Positions 34,110 through 42,184 of a stretch of 64,000 nucleotides of DNA are shown piece after piece. The DNA comes from Devosia sp. GTDB taxonomy: Bacteria; Pseudomonadota; Alphaproteobacteria; Rhizobiales; Devosiaceae. The notes under the pieces are model-generated. The model was given only the letters and a program-made list of their open reading frames with translations. It had not been told where the DNA came from and searched no databases. The position numbers and the translations under genes are program-made. The first letter of the stretch is position 1, and every line of letters begins with the position of its first letter. Location: assembly GCF_017744655.1 (NCBI RefSeq), contig NZ_JAGIAW010000008.1, forward strand, positions 62,001-126,000, given 5' to 3'.

Positions 34110-34307
34110 GAATCCTCTCTCATGCCGCCAAAGTGGCCTGGCAGCCTTTTCGACTCTACAGCTCGTATGCTGAGTGGGTCCGCCACACGATATCTCGTGT
34201 TCCCCAACGAGTTAGACACTACGACATCGCAGGAATCGGGATCAAGAGTCGGGGGCATTTTCCCCCCAAAAATCAGTGGTTAATTTTACGCTAACAATCC
34301 TTGAGTC
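34110..34307. promoter_or_regulatory. gcrA/argD divergent promoter region with five GANTC sites and a CtrA-like site
   Basis: CcrM methylation motifs GANTC occur at 34110-34114, 34152-34156, 34233-34237, 34246-34250 and 34303-34307. A CtrA-like TTAA-N7-CTAAC lies at 34280-34295, and a TTAAC half-site near 34337. In Caulobacter, CtrA represses gcrA and GcrA depends on CcrM methylation, so the cluster fits cell-cycle control of gcrA; direct binding is inferred. Confidence 0.5.
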
Positions 34308-34464
34308 AAATCAGTCACTTGGGCCCGAGAGCGTTGACTTAACGGGTAAAAACCGCCTATTTCTTCCCACCAAACGCGCTGCCTGAGGGGCGCGTTTTTG
34401 ATTTGTGTGGCAGGTTTGCCACGCTTTTTGATCCCACCTCCCGAAGCTGAAAGGGGAGAAATCC

Positions 34465-35664
34465 ATGTCTGCGCTCTATGCCACCTACGCCCGTTCCGAA
34501 GTTTCGTTCGAGCGCGGCGAAGGCATGCGCCTTTTTGACCAGCATGGACGAGAATATCTCGACTTTCATTCGGGCGTGGCGGTGAACGCCTTGGGCCATG
34601 GCGACGCGCATCTCGTCAGCGCGCTCAAGGCTGCCGCCGACAAGGTCTGGCACACGGCCAATACCTTCACTATTCCCGAGCAGGAACGGCTGGGGCAGCG
34701 GCTCGTCGATGCGACCTTTGCAGATGCGGTGTTCTTCACCAATTCCGGCGCCGAAGCGCTCGAATGCGCCATCAAGACGGCGCGGCACTATTTCTGGGCC
34801 AAGGGCCAGGGCGAGCGTTATGAAGTGATCGCCTTTTCCGGCTCCTTCCATGGGCGGACGCTCGGCACCATCGCTGCCGGCGGCAATCCGGACTACCTCC
34901 AGGGCTTTGGTCCCCCGGCGCCCGGCTTCAAGCATGCCAAGCCCGGGGACCTCGACAGCGTCAAGGCGCTGATCACGCCCGAAACCTGCGCCATCCTTAT
35001 CGAGCCCGTGCAGGGCGAGGGCGGGGTAACCGCCATGTCCAGTGAATTCATGCAGGGTCTGCGCAAGCTTTGCGACGACAACGACATGCTGCTCATTCTC
35101 GATGAAGTGCAGTGCGGCTTTGGCCGCACCGGGCGCTTTTTTGCCTATGAATGGAGTGGCATCACGCCCGATATCGTGGCTGTGGCCAAGGCCATCGGCG
35201 GCGGCTTCCCGCTCGGCGCCTGCCTTGCCAAGGGCGATGTTGCCGCTTCAATGGTGCCCGGCACGCATGGCTCCACCTATGGCGGCAATCCCTTGGCGAC
35301 GGCCGTCGGCAATGCCGTGCTGGACCGGATCCTGGCACCCGGCTTCATCGACAATGTCAACGCCATGGGCCAGCGCCTTGCCTGGCACCTGCAGCAGCTC
35401 GCACAAAAATATCCCGACTATGTGCTGGAATTGCGCGGCAAGGGTCTGCTCGCGGGCATCAAGCTCTCGACCCCTGTGCGGGATATGGTGACGCGTCTGC
35501 GCGATGATCACCAGTTCCTCTGCATCGGCGCGGGCGACAATGTGCTGCGTCTTCTGCCGCCGCTGATCGTCTCCGAGGCCGATATCGAACTGGCGATGGC
35601 GAAAATCTCGGCGGCCTTCGATGCCATCGAGGCGGAAGCGGCTGCGGCGCCTGCTGCGAGCTGA
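34465..35664 (+). CDS. argD: acetylornithine aminotransferase
   Basis: PLP-dependent aminotransferase converting N-acetylglutamate semialdehyde to N-acetylornithine in arginine biosynthesis. The PLP Lys242 is in VAKAIGGGFPLGACLA; LLILDEVQCGFGRTGRFFAYE carries the cofactor Asp, and FFTNSGAEALECAIKTAR the phosphate-binding loop. Length 399 aa is normal. ATG 34465 has GGGGAG about 7 nt upstream. The argD-argF-hslO order is conserved in many Hyphomicrobiales. It is divergent from gcrA, so the shared 366-bp region holds both promoters. Confidence 0.95.
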   Translation: MSALYATYARSEVSFERGEGMRLFDQHGREYLDFHSGVAVNALGHGDAHLVSALKAAADKVWHTANTFTIPEQERLGQRLVDATFADAVFFTNSGAEALECAIKTARHYFWAKGQGERYEVIAFSGSFHGRTLGTIAAGGNPDYLQGFGPPAPGFKHAKPGDLDSVKALITPETCAILIEPVQGEGGVTAMSSEFMQGLRKLCDDNDMLLILDEVQCGFGRTGRFFAYEWSGITPDIVAVAKAIGGGFPLGACLAKGDVAASMVPGTHGSTYGGNPLATAVGNAVLDRILAPGFIDNVNAMGQRLAWHLQQLAQKYPDYVLELRGKGLLAGIKLSTPVRDMVTRLRDDHQFLCIGAGDNVLRLLPPLIVSEADIELAMAKISAAFDAIEAEAAAAPAAS

Positions 35665-35846
35665 TTGTCATGTTGACGTTTTATCATTTTGGGCGTCGCC
35701 GACGCGGTTTGTTCCCTCCGCCTCGCTAAGTCGCGTGTCTTCGGAAAGCGTTAACTACTTTCTGGAGACATGCCCTTCAGGCAGAGTGTTAGAACCGCGG
35801 CTGCTGCCGCTCCAATTTCATAAGCGTCACAAAAGGAACCCGGCCC

Positions 35847-36779
35847 ATGTCAACGACCGGTACCCCCAGGCATTTTCTTTCCATCGATGATTTCTCCTAT
35901 GCCGAACTGCGCGGCATGCTTTCCCAGGCAGGGGCGCTGAAGGCGCGCCTCAAGGATGGCGACCGGCCCCAGCTCCTCAAGGACAAAGTGCTGGCCATGA
36001 TCTTCGAGCGCCAGTCGACCCGCACCCGCGTCTCATTCGACGTCGGCATGCGCCAGCTGGGCGGCGAGACCATCATGCTCTCCGGCCAGGAAATGCAGCT
36101 TTCGCGCGAGGAAACCCTGGCCGACACGGCCAAGGTGATGAGCCGCTATGTCGACGCCATCATGATCCGCATCCTTTCCCATGCCGATCTCCTCGAACTC
36201 TCCGAAGCAGCGACTGTGCCCGTCATCAACGGCCTGACGCGCCGGGCGCATCCGTGCCAGATCATGGCCGATCTCATGACCTTTGAAGAGCATCGCGGCG
36301 ATATTCGCGGGGCCAAGATCGCGTGGGTAGGCGACAGCAACAATGTGCTCCATTCCTGGGTCAACGCGGCCGAGCTCTTCGAATGCGAACTGACCATCGC
36401 GACGCCCGATGAATATAGCCCGGAAAAGGACCTGATGCAGGACATCACCCGGGCCGGTAAATATGCCAAGCTGATCGAGGATCCACGCGAGGCTGTCGAG
36501 GGCGCCGATCTCGTTATTACCGATACCTGGGTGTCGATGGGCGACGTCGACGCCGCCGAGCGCCGCCGGGTCTTGAAACCGTATCAGGTGAACACCAATT
36601 TGATGAGCTTGGCGAATAAAGACGCCCTGTTCATGCACTGCCTGCCCGCCCATCGCGGCGACGAGGTGACCGACGAGGTGATCGATGGTCCCCAGTCGGT
36701 GGTGTTCGACGAGGCCGAAAATCGCCTCCACGCCCAGAAAGCCATTTTGTGCTGGGCCTTCGGGGTTGAAACGAACTAG
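35847..36779 (+). CDS. argF: ornithine carbamoyltransferase
   Basis: Catalyses carbamoyl phosphate plus ornithine to citrulline in arginine biosynthesis. Carbamoyl-phosphate site STRTRVSF near residues 57-64, [11 protein letters not shown] near 135, and the ornithine/catalytic [18 protein letters not shown] near 263 (with Cys) are intact. Length 310 aa. ATG 35847 has AAAGGA 9 nt upstream. It is separated from argD by 182 bp with a small hairpin (GCGTCgccGACGC, 35693-35705), so it may have its own promoter. A short GGCGCGtttttCGCGCC hairpin begins at its stop codon. Confidence 0.96.
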   Translation: MSTTGTPRHFLSIDDFSYAELRGMLSQAGALKARLKDGDRPQLLKDKVLAMIFERQSTRTRVSFDVGMRQLGGETIMLSGQEMQLSREETLADTAKVMSRYVDAIMIRILSHADLLELSEAATVPVINGLTRRAHPCQIMADLMTFEEHRGDIRGAKIAWVGDSNNVLHSWVNAAELFECELTIATPDEYSPEKDLMQDITRAGKYAKLIEDPREAVEGADLVITDTWVSMGDVDAAERRRVLKPYQVNTNLMSLANKDALFMHCLPAHRGDEVTDEVIDGPQSVVFDEAENRLHAQKAILCWAFGVETN

Positions 36780-36817
36780 GCGCGTTTTTCGCGCCGCCGT
36801 TCCTCTCTTGCTTAGTG

Positions 36818-36859
36818 TTGTCCCCGCGAAAGCGGGGATTTCCGCTTTGGCGGACATGA
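36818..36859. repeat. decayed family B palindromic repeat
   Basis: Contains CCCCGCGAAAGCGGGG followed by a degraded right half (TTTCCGCTTTGGCGGACATG); compare the intact units at 5374, 13498 and 14931. It lies between argF and hslO. Confidence 0.6.
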
Positions 36860-36928
36860 GCGCTTTGCAGGATTGGAGAGTGGCGCGTTTCGCTCCCGGG
36901 GCGTAGCCTCACCCGAAAGCCTGATTGA

Positions 36929-37942
36929 ATGACCACGGAACCGACGACCATGACTGACAGCTTCCTTTCCGCCATGGGCCTTGATCGCCCCGAGTCCGGC
37001 GACGATGCCGTGGTGCCCTTTACCCTCGAAAAGCTCGATACCCGTGGCCGCATCCTGCATCTCGGTGCCTCGCTCGACGCCATCCTGTCGCGCCACAATT
37101 ATCCCGCTCCCGTCGCGCGCCTCCTCGGCGAAGCAGTGGTGCTGACGGCATTGATCGGTTCGTCGCTGAAATTCGAGGGCCGGCTGATCCTCCAGACCCA
37201 GACCGATGGTCCGGTCAACCTCATCGTCGTCGATTTCGACGCGCCCGATGGCATGCGCGGCTATGCCCGCTTCGACCATGACATGGTGCTGAAGGCGGCC
37301 GAGGAAGGCCGCACGAGCCCTGCCGAAATGCTCGGCAAGGGACATCTCGCCATGACCATTGACCAGGGCGCCCATACCGAGAGGTATCAGGGCATCGTGG
37401 CGCTCGACGGCAACAGCCTCGAAGAAGTGGCGCATACCTATTTCCTGCAGTCCGAGCAGATCCCGACCCAGGTGCGTCTGGCTGTGGCGCAGATGTCGAC
37501 CAAGGGCGATCATCGCCCCCGCTGGCGCGCTGGTGGCATGCTGATCCAGCATCTGCCCGAAGGCGGTCTCGTGCGCATGGCCGACCTGCCGGGCGACGGC
37601 AATTTCGAGAACACCGACCCCAATTTCCAGGAAGCCGATGGCTGGGCCGAAGCGCGCTCCATGCTGGCGACCGTCGCGGATGTGGAACTGGCAGACCCCG
37701 AAGTCTCGCCCGAACGGCTACTGTTCCGGCTTTACCACGAGACCGGCGTGCGCGTGTTTCCGCCCATGCCGCTCGAAGAGCGCTGCACCTGCTCGGCCGA
37801 CCGGATCGAGGAAATGCTCGCCAATAATTTCTCCGATGAAGAACGCGAGGATATGGCGGTCAATGGCGAAATCGAAGTGGTTTGCGAGTTTTGCTCGTCT
37901 GCCTACCGGTTCAACCCGCATCAGTTCCAGGTAAAGCACTAA
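36929..37942 (+). CDS. hslO: Hsp33 redox-regulated chaperone
   Basis: Cytoplasmic holdase activated by oxidative unfolding. The C-terminal zinc switch is intact: CTC in ERCTCSADRIEEML and CEFC in EVVCEFCSSAYRF, with about 30 residues between, giving the CxC-N-CxxC pattern. The N-terminal domain starts near VVPFTLEKLDTRGRILHLG. Length 337 aa. ATG 36929 is used; an in-frame ATG at 36950 (MTDSFLSAMG) is also plausible. It follows argF in the same direction, as in other Hyphomicrobiales. Confidence 0.95.
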   Translation: MTTEPTTMTDSFLSAMGLDRPESGDDAVVPFTLEKLDTRGRILHLGASLDAILSRHNYPAPVARLLGEAVVLTALIGSSLKFEGRLILQTQTDGPVNLIVVDFDAPDGMRGYARFDHDMVLKAAEEGRTSPAEMLGKGHLAMTIDQGAHTERYQGIVALDGNSLEEVAHTYFLQSEQIPTQVRLAVAQMSTKGDHRPRWRAGGMLIQHLPEGGLVRMADLPGDGNFENTDPNFQEADGWAEARSMLATVADVELADPEVSPERLLFRLYHETGVRVFPPMPLEERCTCSADRIEEMLANNFSDEEREDMAVNGEIEVVCEFCSSAYRFNPHQFQVKH

Positions 37943-38056
37943 AACGTTCGGGCGCCGAAGATATATTTGACATCTATTCTTCGGCGCTCGACTTGAATTT
38001 TTTTCGAGCCTCGGCAAAATTGTGTCACAATGGGTCGCAGGGGGAGCTGCATCCAA

Positions 38057-38773
38057 ATGAACGCCGACCTGATGTTGACGATCGAGGCCCTGCAGAATCA
38101 GGAAAGCCAGCAAGGCATTCATGCGGTGGTGCTTGACGCCATTCGTGAATATGGCTTTGAACGCTTCATCATTTCCGGCCTGCCGGATCGCGGCATGGAC
38201 GTGCGTCCCTTCGTGCTGCTCTCGGGCTGGGATGACGAGTGGTATCAGCGCTATACCAAGCTCGGCTATGTCGATGTCGACCCCGTGGCGCGCAACTGTT
38301 TTGCCACCACCTTGCCTTTCGATTGGTCGGCGGCGCCCTATGACCGGGCCGAGGACTTTTCGGCACGGCGCGTGATGGATGAGGCGCGTGATTTCGGCAT
38401 GGATGAGGGTCTCTGCGTGCCGGTCCATCTCGAAGGCGGCATGCAGGGCGTGGTTTCGCTCGTCGGGCGGACCGATTGGCTCGATGAAAAGCAGCGCCTC
38501 GAACTGCATATGCTGGCGCTTTATGCGCATGGACGGCTACGTTTTCTCAATACCATGGACCGCACCCCCGTCCGGCGGCTCATCACCCCGCGCGAAGCCG
38601 AGGTGCTCAAATGGGTCGCGGCAGGCAAGACCGCCTCGGAAATTGCCGATATCACGGGCCTCAGTTTCAGGACCGTCAATCAGCATTGCGAAAACGCGCA
38701 AAGACGGCTCGGCACCAATAATCGCCTCCATACCGTCGTGGAAGCCATTCGCCAGAAGCTGATCGTTCTTTAG
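38057..38773 (+). CDS. LuxR-type quorum-sensing regulator
   Basis: Acyl-homoserine-lactone-responsive transcription factor, 238 aa. In the N-terminal autoinducer-binding domain the six TraR-type ligand-pocket positions are conserved: Trp62, Tyr66, Asp75, Pro76, Trp90 and Gly118 (in EWYQRY, VDVDPV, FDWSA and DEGLCVP). The C-terminal LuxR helix-turn-helix is LITPREAEVLKWVAAGKTASEIADITGLSFRTVNQHCENAQRRLGTNNR. ATG 38057 lies 10 nt after GGGAG. A luxI-type gene follows 299 bp downstream in the same direction, so this is a complete receptor/synthase pair rather than a solo LuxR. Confidence 0.93.
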   Translation: MNADLMLTIEALQNQESQQGIHAVVLDAIREYGFERFIISGLPDRGMDVRPFVLLSGWDDEWYQRYTKLGYVDVDPVARNCFATTLPFDWSAAPYDRAEDFSARRVMDEARDFGMDEGLCVPVHLEGGMQGVVSLVGRTDWLDEKQRLELHMLALYAHGRLRFLNTMDRTPVRRLITPREAEVLKWVAAGKTASEIADITGLSFRTVNQHCENAQRRLGTNNRLHTVVEAIRQKLIVL

Positions 38774-38820
38774 GGCGTGCGCGCAACGCTGCGGCACGTC
38801 TGACCTCATCACACTCTGGC

Positions 38821-38848
38821 TGTCACCCCGGCGAAGGCCGGGATGACA
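38821..38848. repeat. half-unit of palindromic repeat family C
   Basis: TGTCACCCCGGCGAAGGCCGGGATGACA folds into a single CCCGGCgaagGCCGGG hairpin. It lies just after luxR, where it could end the luxR transcript before luxI. The remaining 220 bp before luxI contain no obvious lux box. Confidence 0.7.
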
Positions 38849-39072
38849 ATCGAGTGTGGAACTCCCTCAGCGCTGAATCCAAGCCCTTGCCTTTTGTCGG
38901 GCCTGGTTGGAGAGCGCCTTTGTGCGTTCTGCACCGACTCAAATTCTAGAAAAAAAGCTGCGTATTCTCGCCGGAAATGTGCCGCTGGCTATTGGGAGAT
39001 TTGCCGATTTTCAGCCGCGTGACCGCCGTGCCAAATGCTTGCAACGATGCAGGCAGCTTTGGGGGCAAGGTA

Positions 39073-39717
39073 ATGCAAGTGCATATCATCCGCGCGCCGA
39101 TCAGCGGCGAATCTCCTCCACTTCTCGAGGAGAACTACCGCCTGCGTCACAAGATTTTCGTTGACCTTCAGGGGTGGAATGACCTGCGTCGGCCCGATGG
39201 GCGCGATGTCGATGACTTCGACAATGCGGACGCAACCCATATCCTGCTCACTGATGGCGACGAACTCGTTGGCGGCTCGCGTATCACCCCGCTCAACAGA
39301 CCGAACTTGCTGCAGACCGTCTTTCACGGGCTTGTGCTTGGAGACCTCCCCGCCGATCCCTCGCTTGGGGCCGATTGGACGCGCTTTTATGTTCGTCCCG
39401 ATCGACGCGAAGGCCGGCGGCGCGCACCCGAGTCTGCAGCTCTTTTCTGCGCGATGATGGAATATGCCCTCGCTGAGGGCTTTACCTTCATCACCTTCGT
39501 TTCCTCTCTGTCCATGGTGGAGCACGGCACCAGCGTGGGCTGGAGGATTACCCCGCTCGGAGCACCAGCCCTGGTCGACGGCAAGGCCACTGTCGCCGCC
39601 TGGATCGAGGTCTCCGAGCAGGCCCTCTACAATGTGCGGCGGGCCACCGGGATGAGCCATGCGCTCATCCCGGCCTCTGCGCTGCGACGAGGCCGGAGCG
39701 GGGTTCTGACGGCCTGA
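39073..39717 (+). CDS. LuxI-family acyl-homoserine-lactone synthase
   Basis: Makes AHL signals from SAM and acyl-ACP; 214 aa. The N-terminal LuxI residues are present in NYRLRHKIFVDLQGWNDL (Arg25, Phe29, Trp35), the Asp residues in DVDDFDNADATH, and the Arg in VGGSRITPLNRP. The usual invariant Glu three residues before the catalytic Arg (E-x-x-R) is Asp here (ADWTRFYV), a conservative but notable change. ATG 39073 is preceded by GGGGGCAAGG. Only 10 bp separate it from the downstream glycosyltransferase gene, implying co-transcription of signal synthesis and a surface-glycan function. Confidence 0.9.
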   Translation: MQVHIIRAPISGESPPLLEENYRLRHKIFVDLQGWNDLRRPDGRDVDDFDNADATHILLTDGDELVGGSRITPLNRPNLLQTVFHGLVLGDLPADPSLGADWTRFYVRPDRREGRRRAPESAALFCAMMEYALAEGFTFITFVSSLSMVEHGTSVGWRITPLGAPALVDGKATVAAWIEVSEQALYNVRRATGMSHALIPASALRRGRSGVLTA

Positions 39718-39727
39718 CGGCAGCGCC

Positions 39728-41548
39728 ATGCCGCGCGCCTTCAAGCTCATGCGGGCCATTGTCGGGCCGGACGGTGACGATGCAACGGCAAGGCACCTCC
39801 TCGAAGAGGCACTGCTGACCGAAGTCGATCCGCTCCTCCATGCCGCCTTTTCGCTCAATATCGATATCGGCACCGCGCTCGAGCGGGGCGCGGTGGCTTG
39901 CGGGCTCACCTATTTCGATGTCATTCCCGCCGGCAGCAGTTCGGCCGGGCCCTTGCGGATCGAGCGCCTTGCCGATGTGCATTTCGTGCGGGCGACGACG
40001 ATGGGCGAGGAGGTCGCCTATGCCGCGCCCGACTTCAATGGGCTCATGCGATTGGGCGCGCTCTACGATACCGACCCGGCGCTGACCCGGCGGCTCTGCA
40101 TCGTGCCGGGCGCGGCCCTGCGCCAATATCTCGCCGCCGAGGCGGCGCCCGACCTGCTTGTTGCGGCGCGGCAGGGGCTGGTGCGGCATTGGCCCACTGC
40201 CACGGCCAGCCTCGAACTGACCCTTGGCGTGCGCCTTGCTTTCGGCACGCTGGTTTTGGTTCTCGTCGCGACGCTGCTGGCTCTGCCCTATCTCGCGCCC
40301 GCCTGGGCCATGCCTGCCTGGGCCACGGTGATGCTGCTGCCGGCGCTCATTCGCCTCGCCTCCATCTTCATGCCCAATCGCCTTACCGCGCCCGAAGCGC
40401 GCGTCGAACCGCAGGACCTGCCGCTCTATTCGGTGCTCGTGCCGCTGCGCGACGAGGCCGACATGGTCGACCAGCTCTGCCGCGGCCTCATGGCGCTCGA
40501 TTATCCCGCCCATCGGCTCGACATCATTTTCGTCGTCGAGCAGCGCTCGCCCCGGACGGTGGACGCGGTGCGCCGGCACCTGGGTGATGCGCGTTTTTCG
40601 CTGGTGGAAGTGCCCCATGCCCTGCCGCTGACCAAGCCCAAGGCGCTCGATTTCGCCTTGCCCTTCTGCCGCGGCGAATTCGTCGTCGTTTTCGACGCCG
40701 AGGACCGCCCCGAACCGGGCCAGCTTCGCCAGGTGGTCAACCAGTTCCGCCGGGCGCCGCACCTCCATTGCATCCAGGCGCGGCTGGTGATTGCCAATGG
40801 GCATAAAGGGGCGCTGCCGGCTCTCTTCGCCGGTGAATACGCCGCGCTTTTTTCGGTCTTTCTCCCGGCCTTAGGGCGCTGGGACATGGTGATGCCGCTG
40901 GGCGGCACCTCTAATCATTTCCGCCTTGCCAGTCTTCGCGCGACCGGCGGTTGGGACGCCTATAATGTCACCGAGGATGCCGATCTCGGGGTTCGGCTGG
41001 CGCGGCGGGGCCTCAGTTGCGGCACCAGCAGTTCCGCGACTTTTGAGGATGCGCCGGAAAATCTGCGTGTCTGGATGGGACAAAGGCGGCGCTGGATGAA
41101 GGGCTGGATGCAGACCGTGCTCGTCCATAACCGTCATCCCGGCCAGTTGGTTCGTGAACTGGGCTGGTGGCGGTTCCTGGTGTTCGAGATCGTGGTTTTC
41201 GGCATGATCCTGTCACCGCTTCTGCATACCGGCTTCATGCTCAGCTGCCTCTTTGCCCTCGTCACCGGTCATGTCGAGCTGCTGCGGCTCGATCTGTGGA
41301 CGGCGAGCTGCCTCTCGGTCTTTGCCTTCGGCTATGGCATCGCCTTTGCCATCCACATCCTTGGGCTCGTCCGCACCGGTCAGACACAGCTCTTGTCATT
41401 CCAGGCCTTGCTACCGGTCTATTGGATCGCCGTGGCCTGGGCGACCTTGCGAGCTCTCGTTGATTTAACCCTAAATCCCTTTGACTGGATCAAGACGGCC
41501 CATCGCCCCGTTTCTGACACCAGCGGGCGGCAGGTTGCCGCCGAATAG
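39728..41548 (+). CDS. membrane glycosyltransferase family 2 protein
   Basis: Processive-type GT2 enzyme of the inner membrane, 606 aa. An N-terminal ~150-residue domain resembles the GspE/MshE N-terminal fold often fused to such enzymes. Two helices near residues 165-215 precede the catalytic domain, which has KPKALDFALPF, the D-x-D-like FDAEDRP near 321-327, GTSNHFR, the base motif TEDADLG near 415, and QRRRWMKGWMQT near 451 (Q-x-x-R-W). Three or four C-terminal helices follow. This is the cellulose synthase/hyaluronan-like arrangement. It is directly downstream of luxI, so AHL-controlled exopolysaccharide or glycolipid synthesis is a reasonable inference; sugar and acceptor are unknown. 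Confidence 0.87.
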   Translation: MPRAFKLMRAIVGPDGDDATARHLLEEALLTEVDPLLHAAFSLNIDIGTALERGAVACGLTYFDVIPAGSSSAGPLRIERLADVHFVRATTMGEEVAYAAPDFNGLMRLGALYDTDPALTRRLCIVPGAALRQYLAAEAAPDLLVAARQGLVRHWPTATASLELTLGVRLAFGTLVLVLVATLLALPYLAPAWAMPAWATVMLLPALIRLASIFMPNRLTAPEARVEPQDLPLYSVLVPLRDEADMVDQLCRGLMALDYPAHRLDIIFVVEQRSPRTVDAVRRHLGDARFSLVEVPHALPLTKPKALDFALPFCRGEFVVVFDAEDRPEPGQLRQVVNQFRRAPHLHCIQARLVIANGHKGALPALFAGEYAALFSVFLPALGRWDMVMPLGGTSNHFRLASLRATGGWDAYNVTEDADLGVRLARRGLSCGTSSSATFEDAPENLRVWMGQRRRWMKGWMQTVLVHNRHPGQLVRELGWWRFLVFEIVVFGMILSPLLHTGFMLSCLFALVTGHVELLRLDLWTASCLSVFAFGYGIAFAIHILGLVRTGQTQLLSFQALLPVYWIAVAWATLRALVDLTLNPFDWIKTAHRPVSDTSGRQVAAE

Positions 41549-41589
41549 CGGCTCGGGCACACTGCCCGGTGCGGCAGGAGGGTGAGAAT

Positions 41590-42096
41590 ATGCGGCGCAT
41601 GCTGGCTAGTGTCGGTGGAGTGGGGCTGGCGGTGATGCTGAGCCAGTTCCCCGAATATGCGCAGCAATATACCCAGCGCCTCGGCGGCGCCGTGGACGAA
41701 TTGCGCATCGTTACCGCCGATTTCGACCATGCCGCCGAAGAGGCAGGACTGGATCGGGAAGGGGCGCTTGATCGCTACCAGGCGTCCAGCGACACCTTCC
41801 TTGCCGATCGCGGCGAGAGCATGGAGCGCACCTTTGTGCGCTACGACCAGTTGAGCCAAACGCTGCAGAAGATCCAGGGCGCCGATCCCATCGAGCGCTT
41901 CAGGAACCTGCCGGCCTTCCTCGATACCGATATCGGCCGCAGGACGCTCGAAAACTACCAGCCGGCCGTGCCCGTTACCATGGAAGGGCTCTTTTATGCC
42001 GCCGCCGGCTTCGGCGTCGGCTATCTTCTCCTTTCCGCCCTCATCCGCTTCTGCGCCCTGCCATTTCGGCGGCGGCGGGTCTATTACCGTTCATAA
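41590..42096 (+). CDS. DUF2937 family membrane protein
   Basis: 168-aa protein with an N-terminal hydrophobic segment (MLASVGGVGLAVMLSQFPEYAQQY), a helical charged middle (RLGGAVDELRIVTADFDHAAEEAG) and a C-terminal membrane helix (EGLFYAAAGFGVGYLLLSALIRF) followed by Arg-rich residues. This is the DUF2937 pattern; function unknown. ATG 41590 has GGAGGGTG about 7 nt upstream. It follows the glycosyltransferase by 41 bp and probably closes the luxI-GT2 operon, suggesting a part in the same envelope process. Confidence 0.82.
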   Translation: MRRMLASVGGVGLAVMLSQFPEYAQQYTQRLGGAVDELRIVTADFDHAAEEAGLDREGALDRYQASSDTFLADRGESMERTFVRYDQLSQTLQKIQGADPIERFRNLPAFLDTDIGRRTLENYQPAVPVTMEGLFYAAAGFGVGYLLLSALIRFCALPFRRRRVYYRS

Positions 42097-42097
42097 G

Positions 42098-42117
42098 ACA
42101 TAAACATACCTTTATAT
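42098..42117. promoter_or_regulatory. AT-rich imperfect palindrome before ahcY
   Basis: ACATAAACATACCTTTATAT has arms CATAAA/TTTATA with one mismatch, 68 bp before the ahcY start codon in an otherwise GC-rich gap. A regulator of the methyl cycle (for example an ArsR-type SAM/SAH sensor) could bind; this is inference. No riboswitch-like structure is evident in the 88-bp gap. Confidence 0.3.
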
Positions 42118-42184
42118 CCTCGGTTGAATACGACCCTCGGCTTGCGTATAGGAAGATCAACCAAAATCCTTCCGGAGACCGAAC

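Noticed and set aside
38774..39072. lux box in front of luxI
   Set aside because: No convincing ~20-bp dyad was found; only a repeat half-unit and unstructured sequence are present.
42097..42184. SAM or SAH riboswitch before ahcY
   Set aside because: The 88-bp gap shows no conserved stem arrangement of either class that I can identify.
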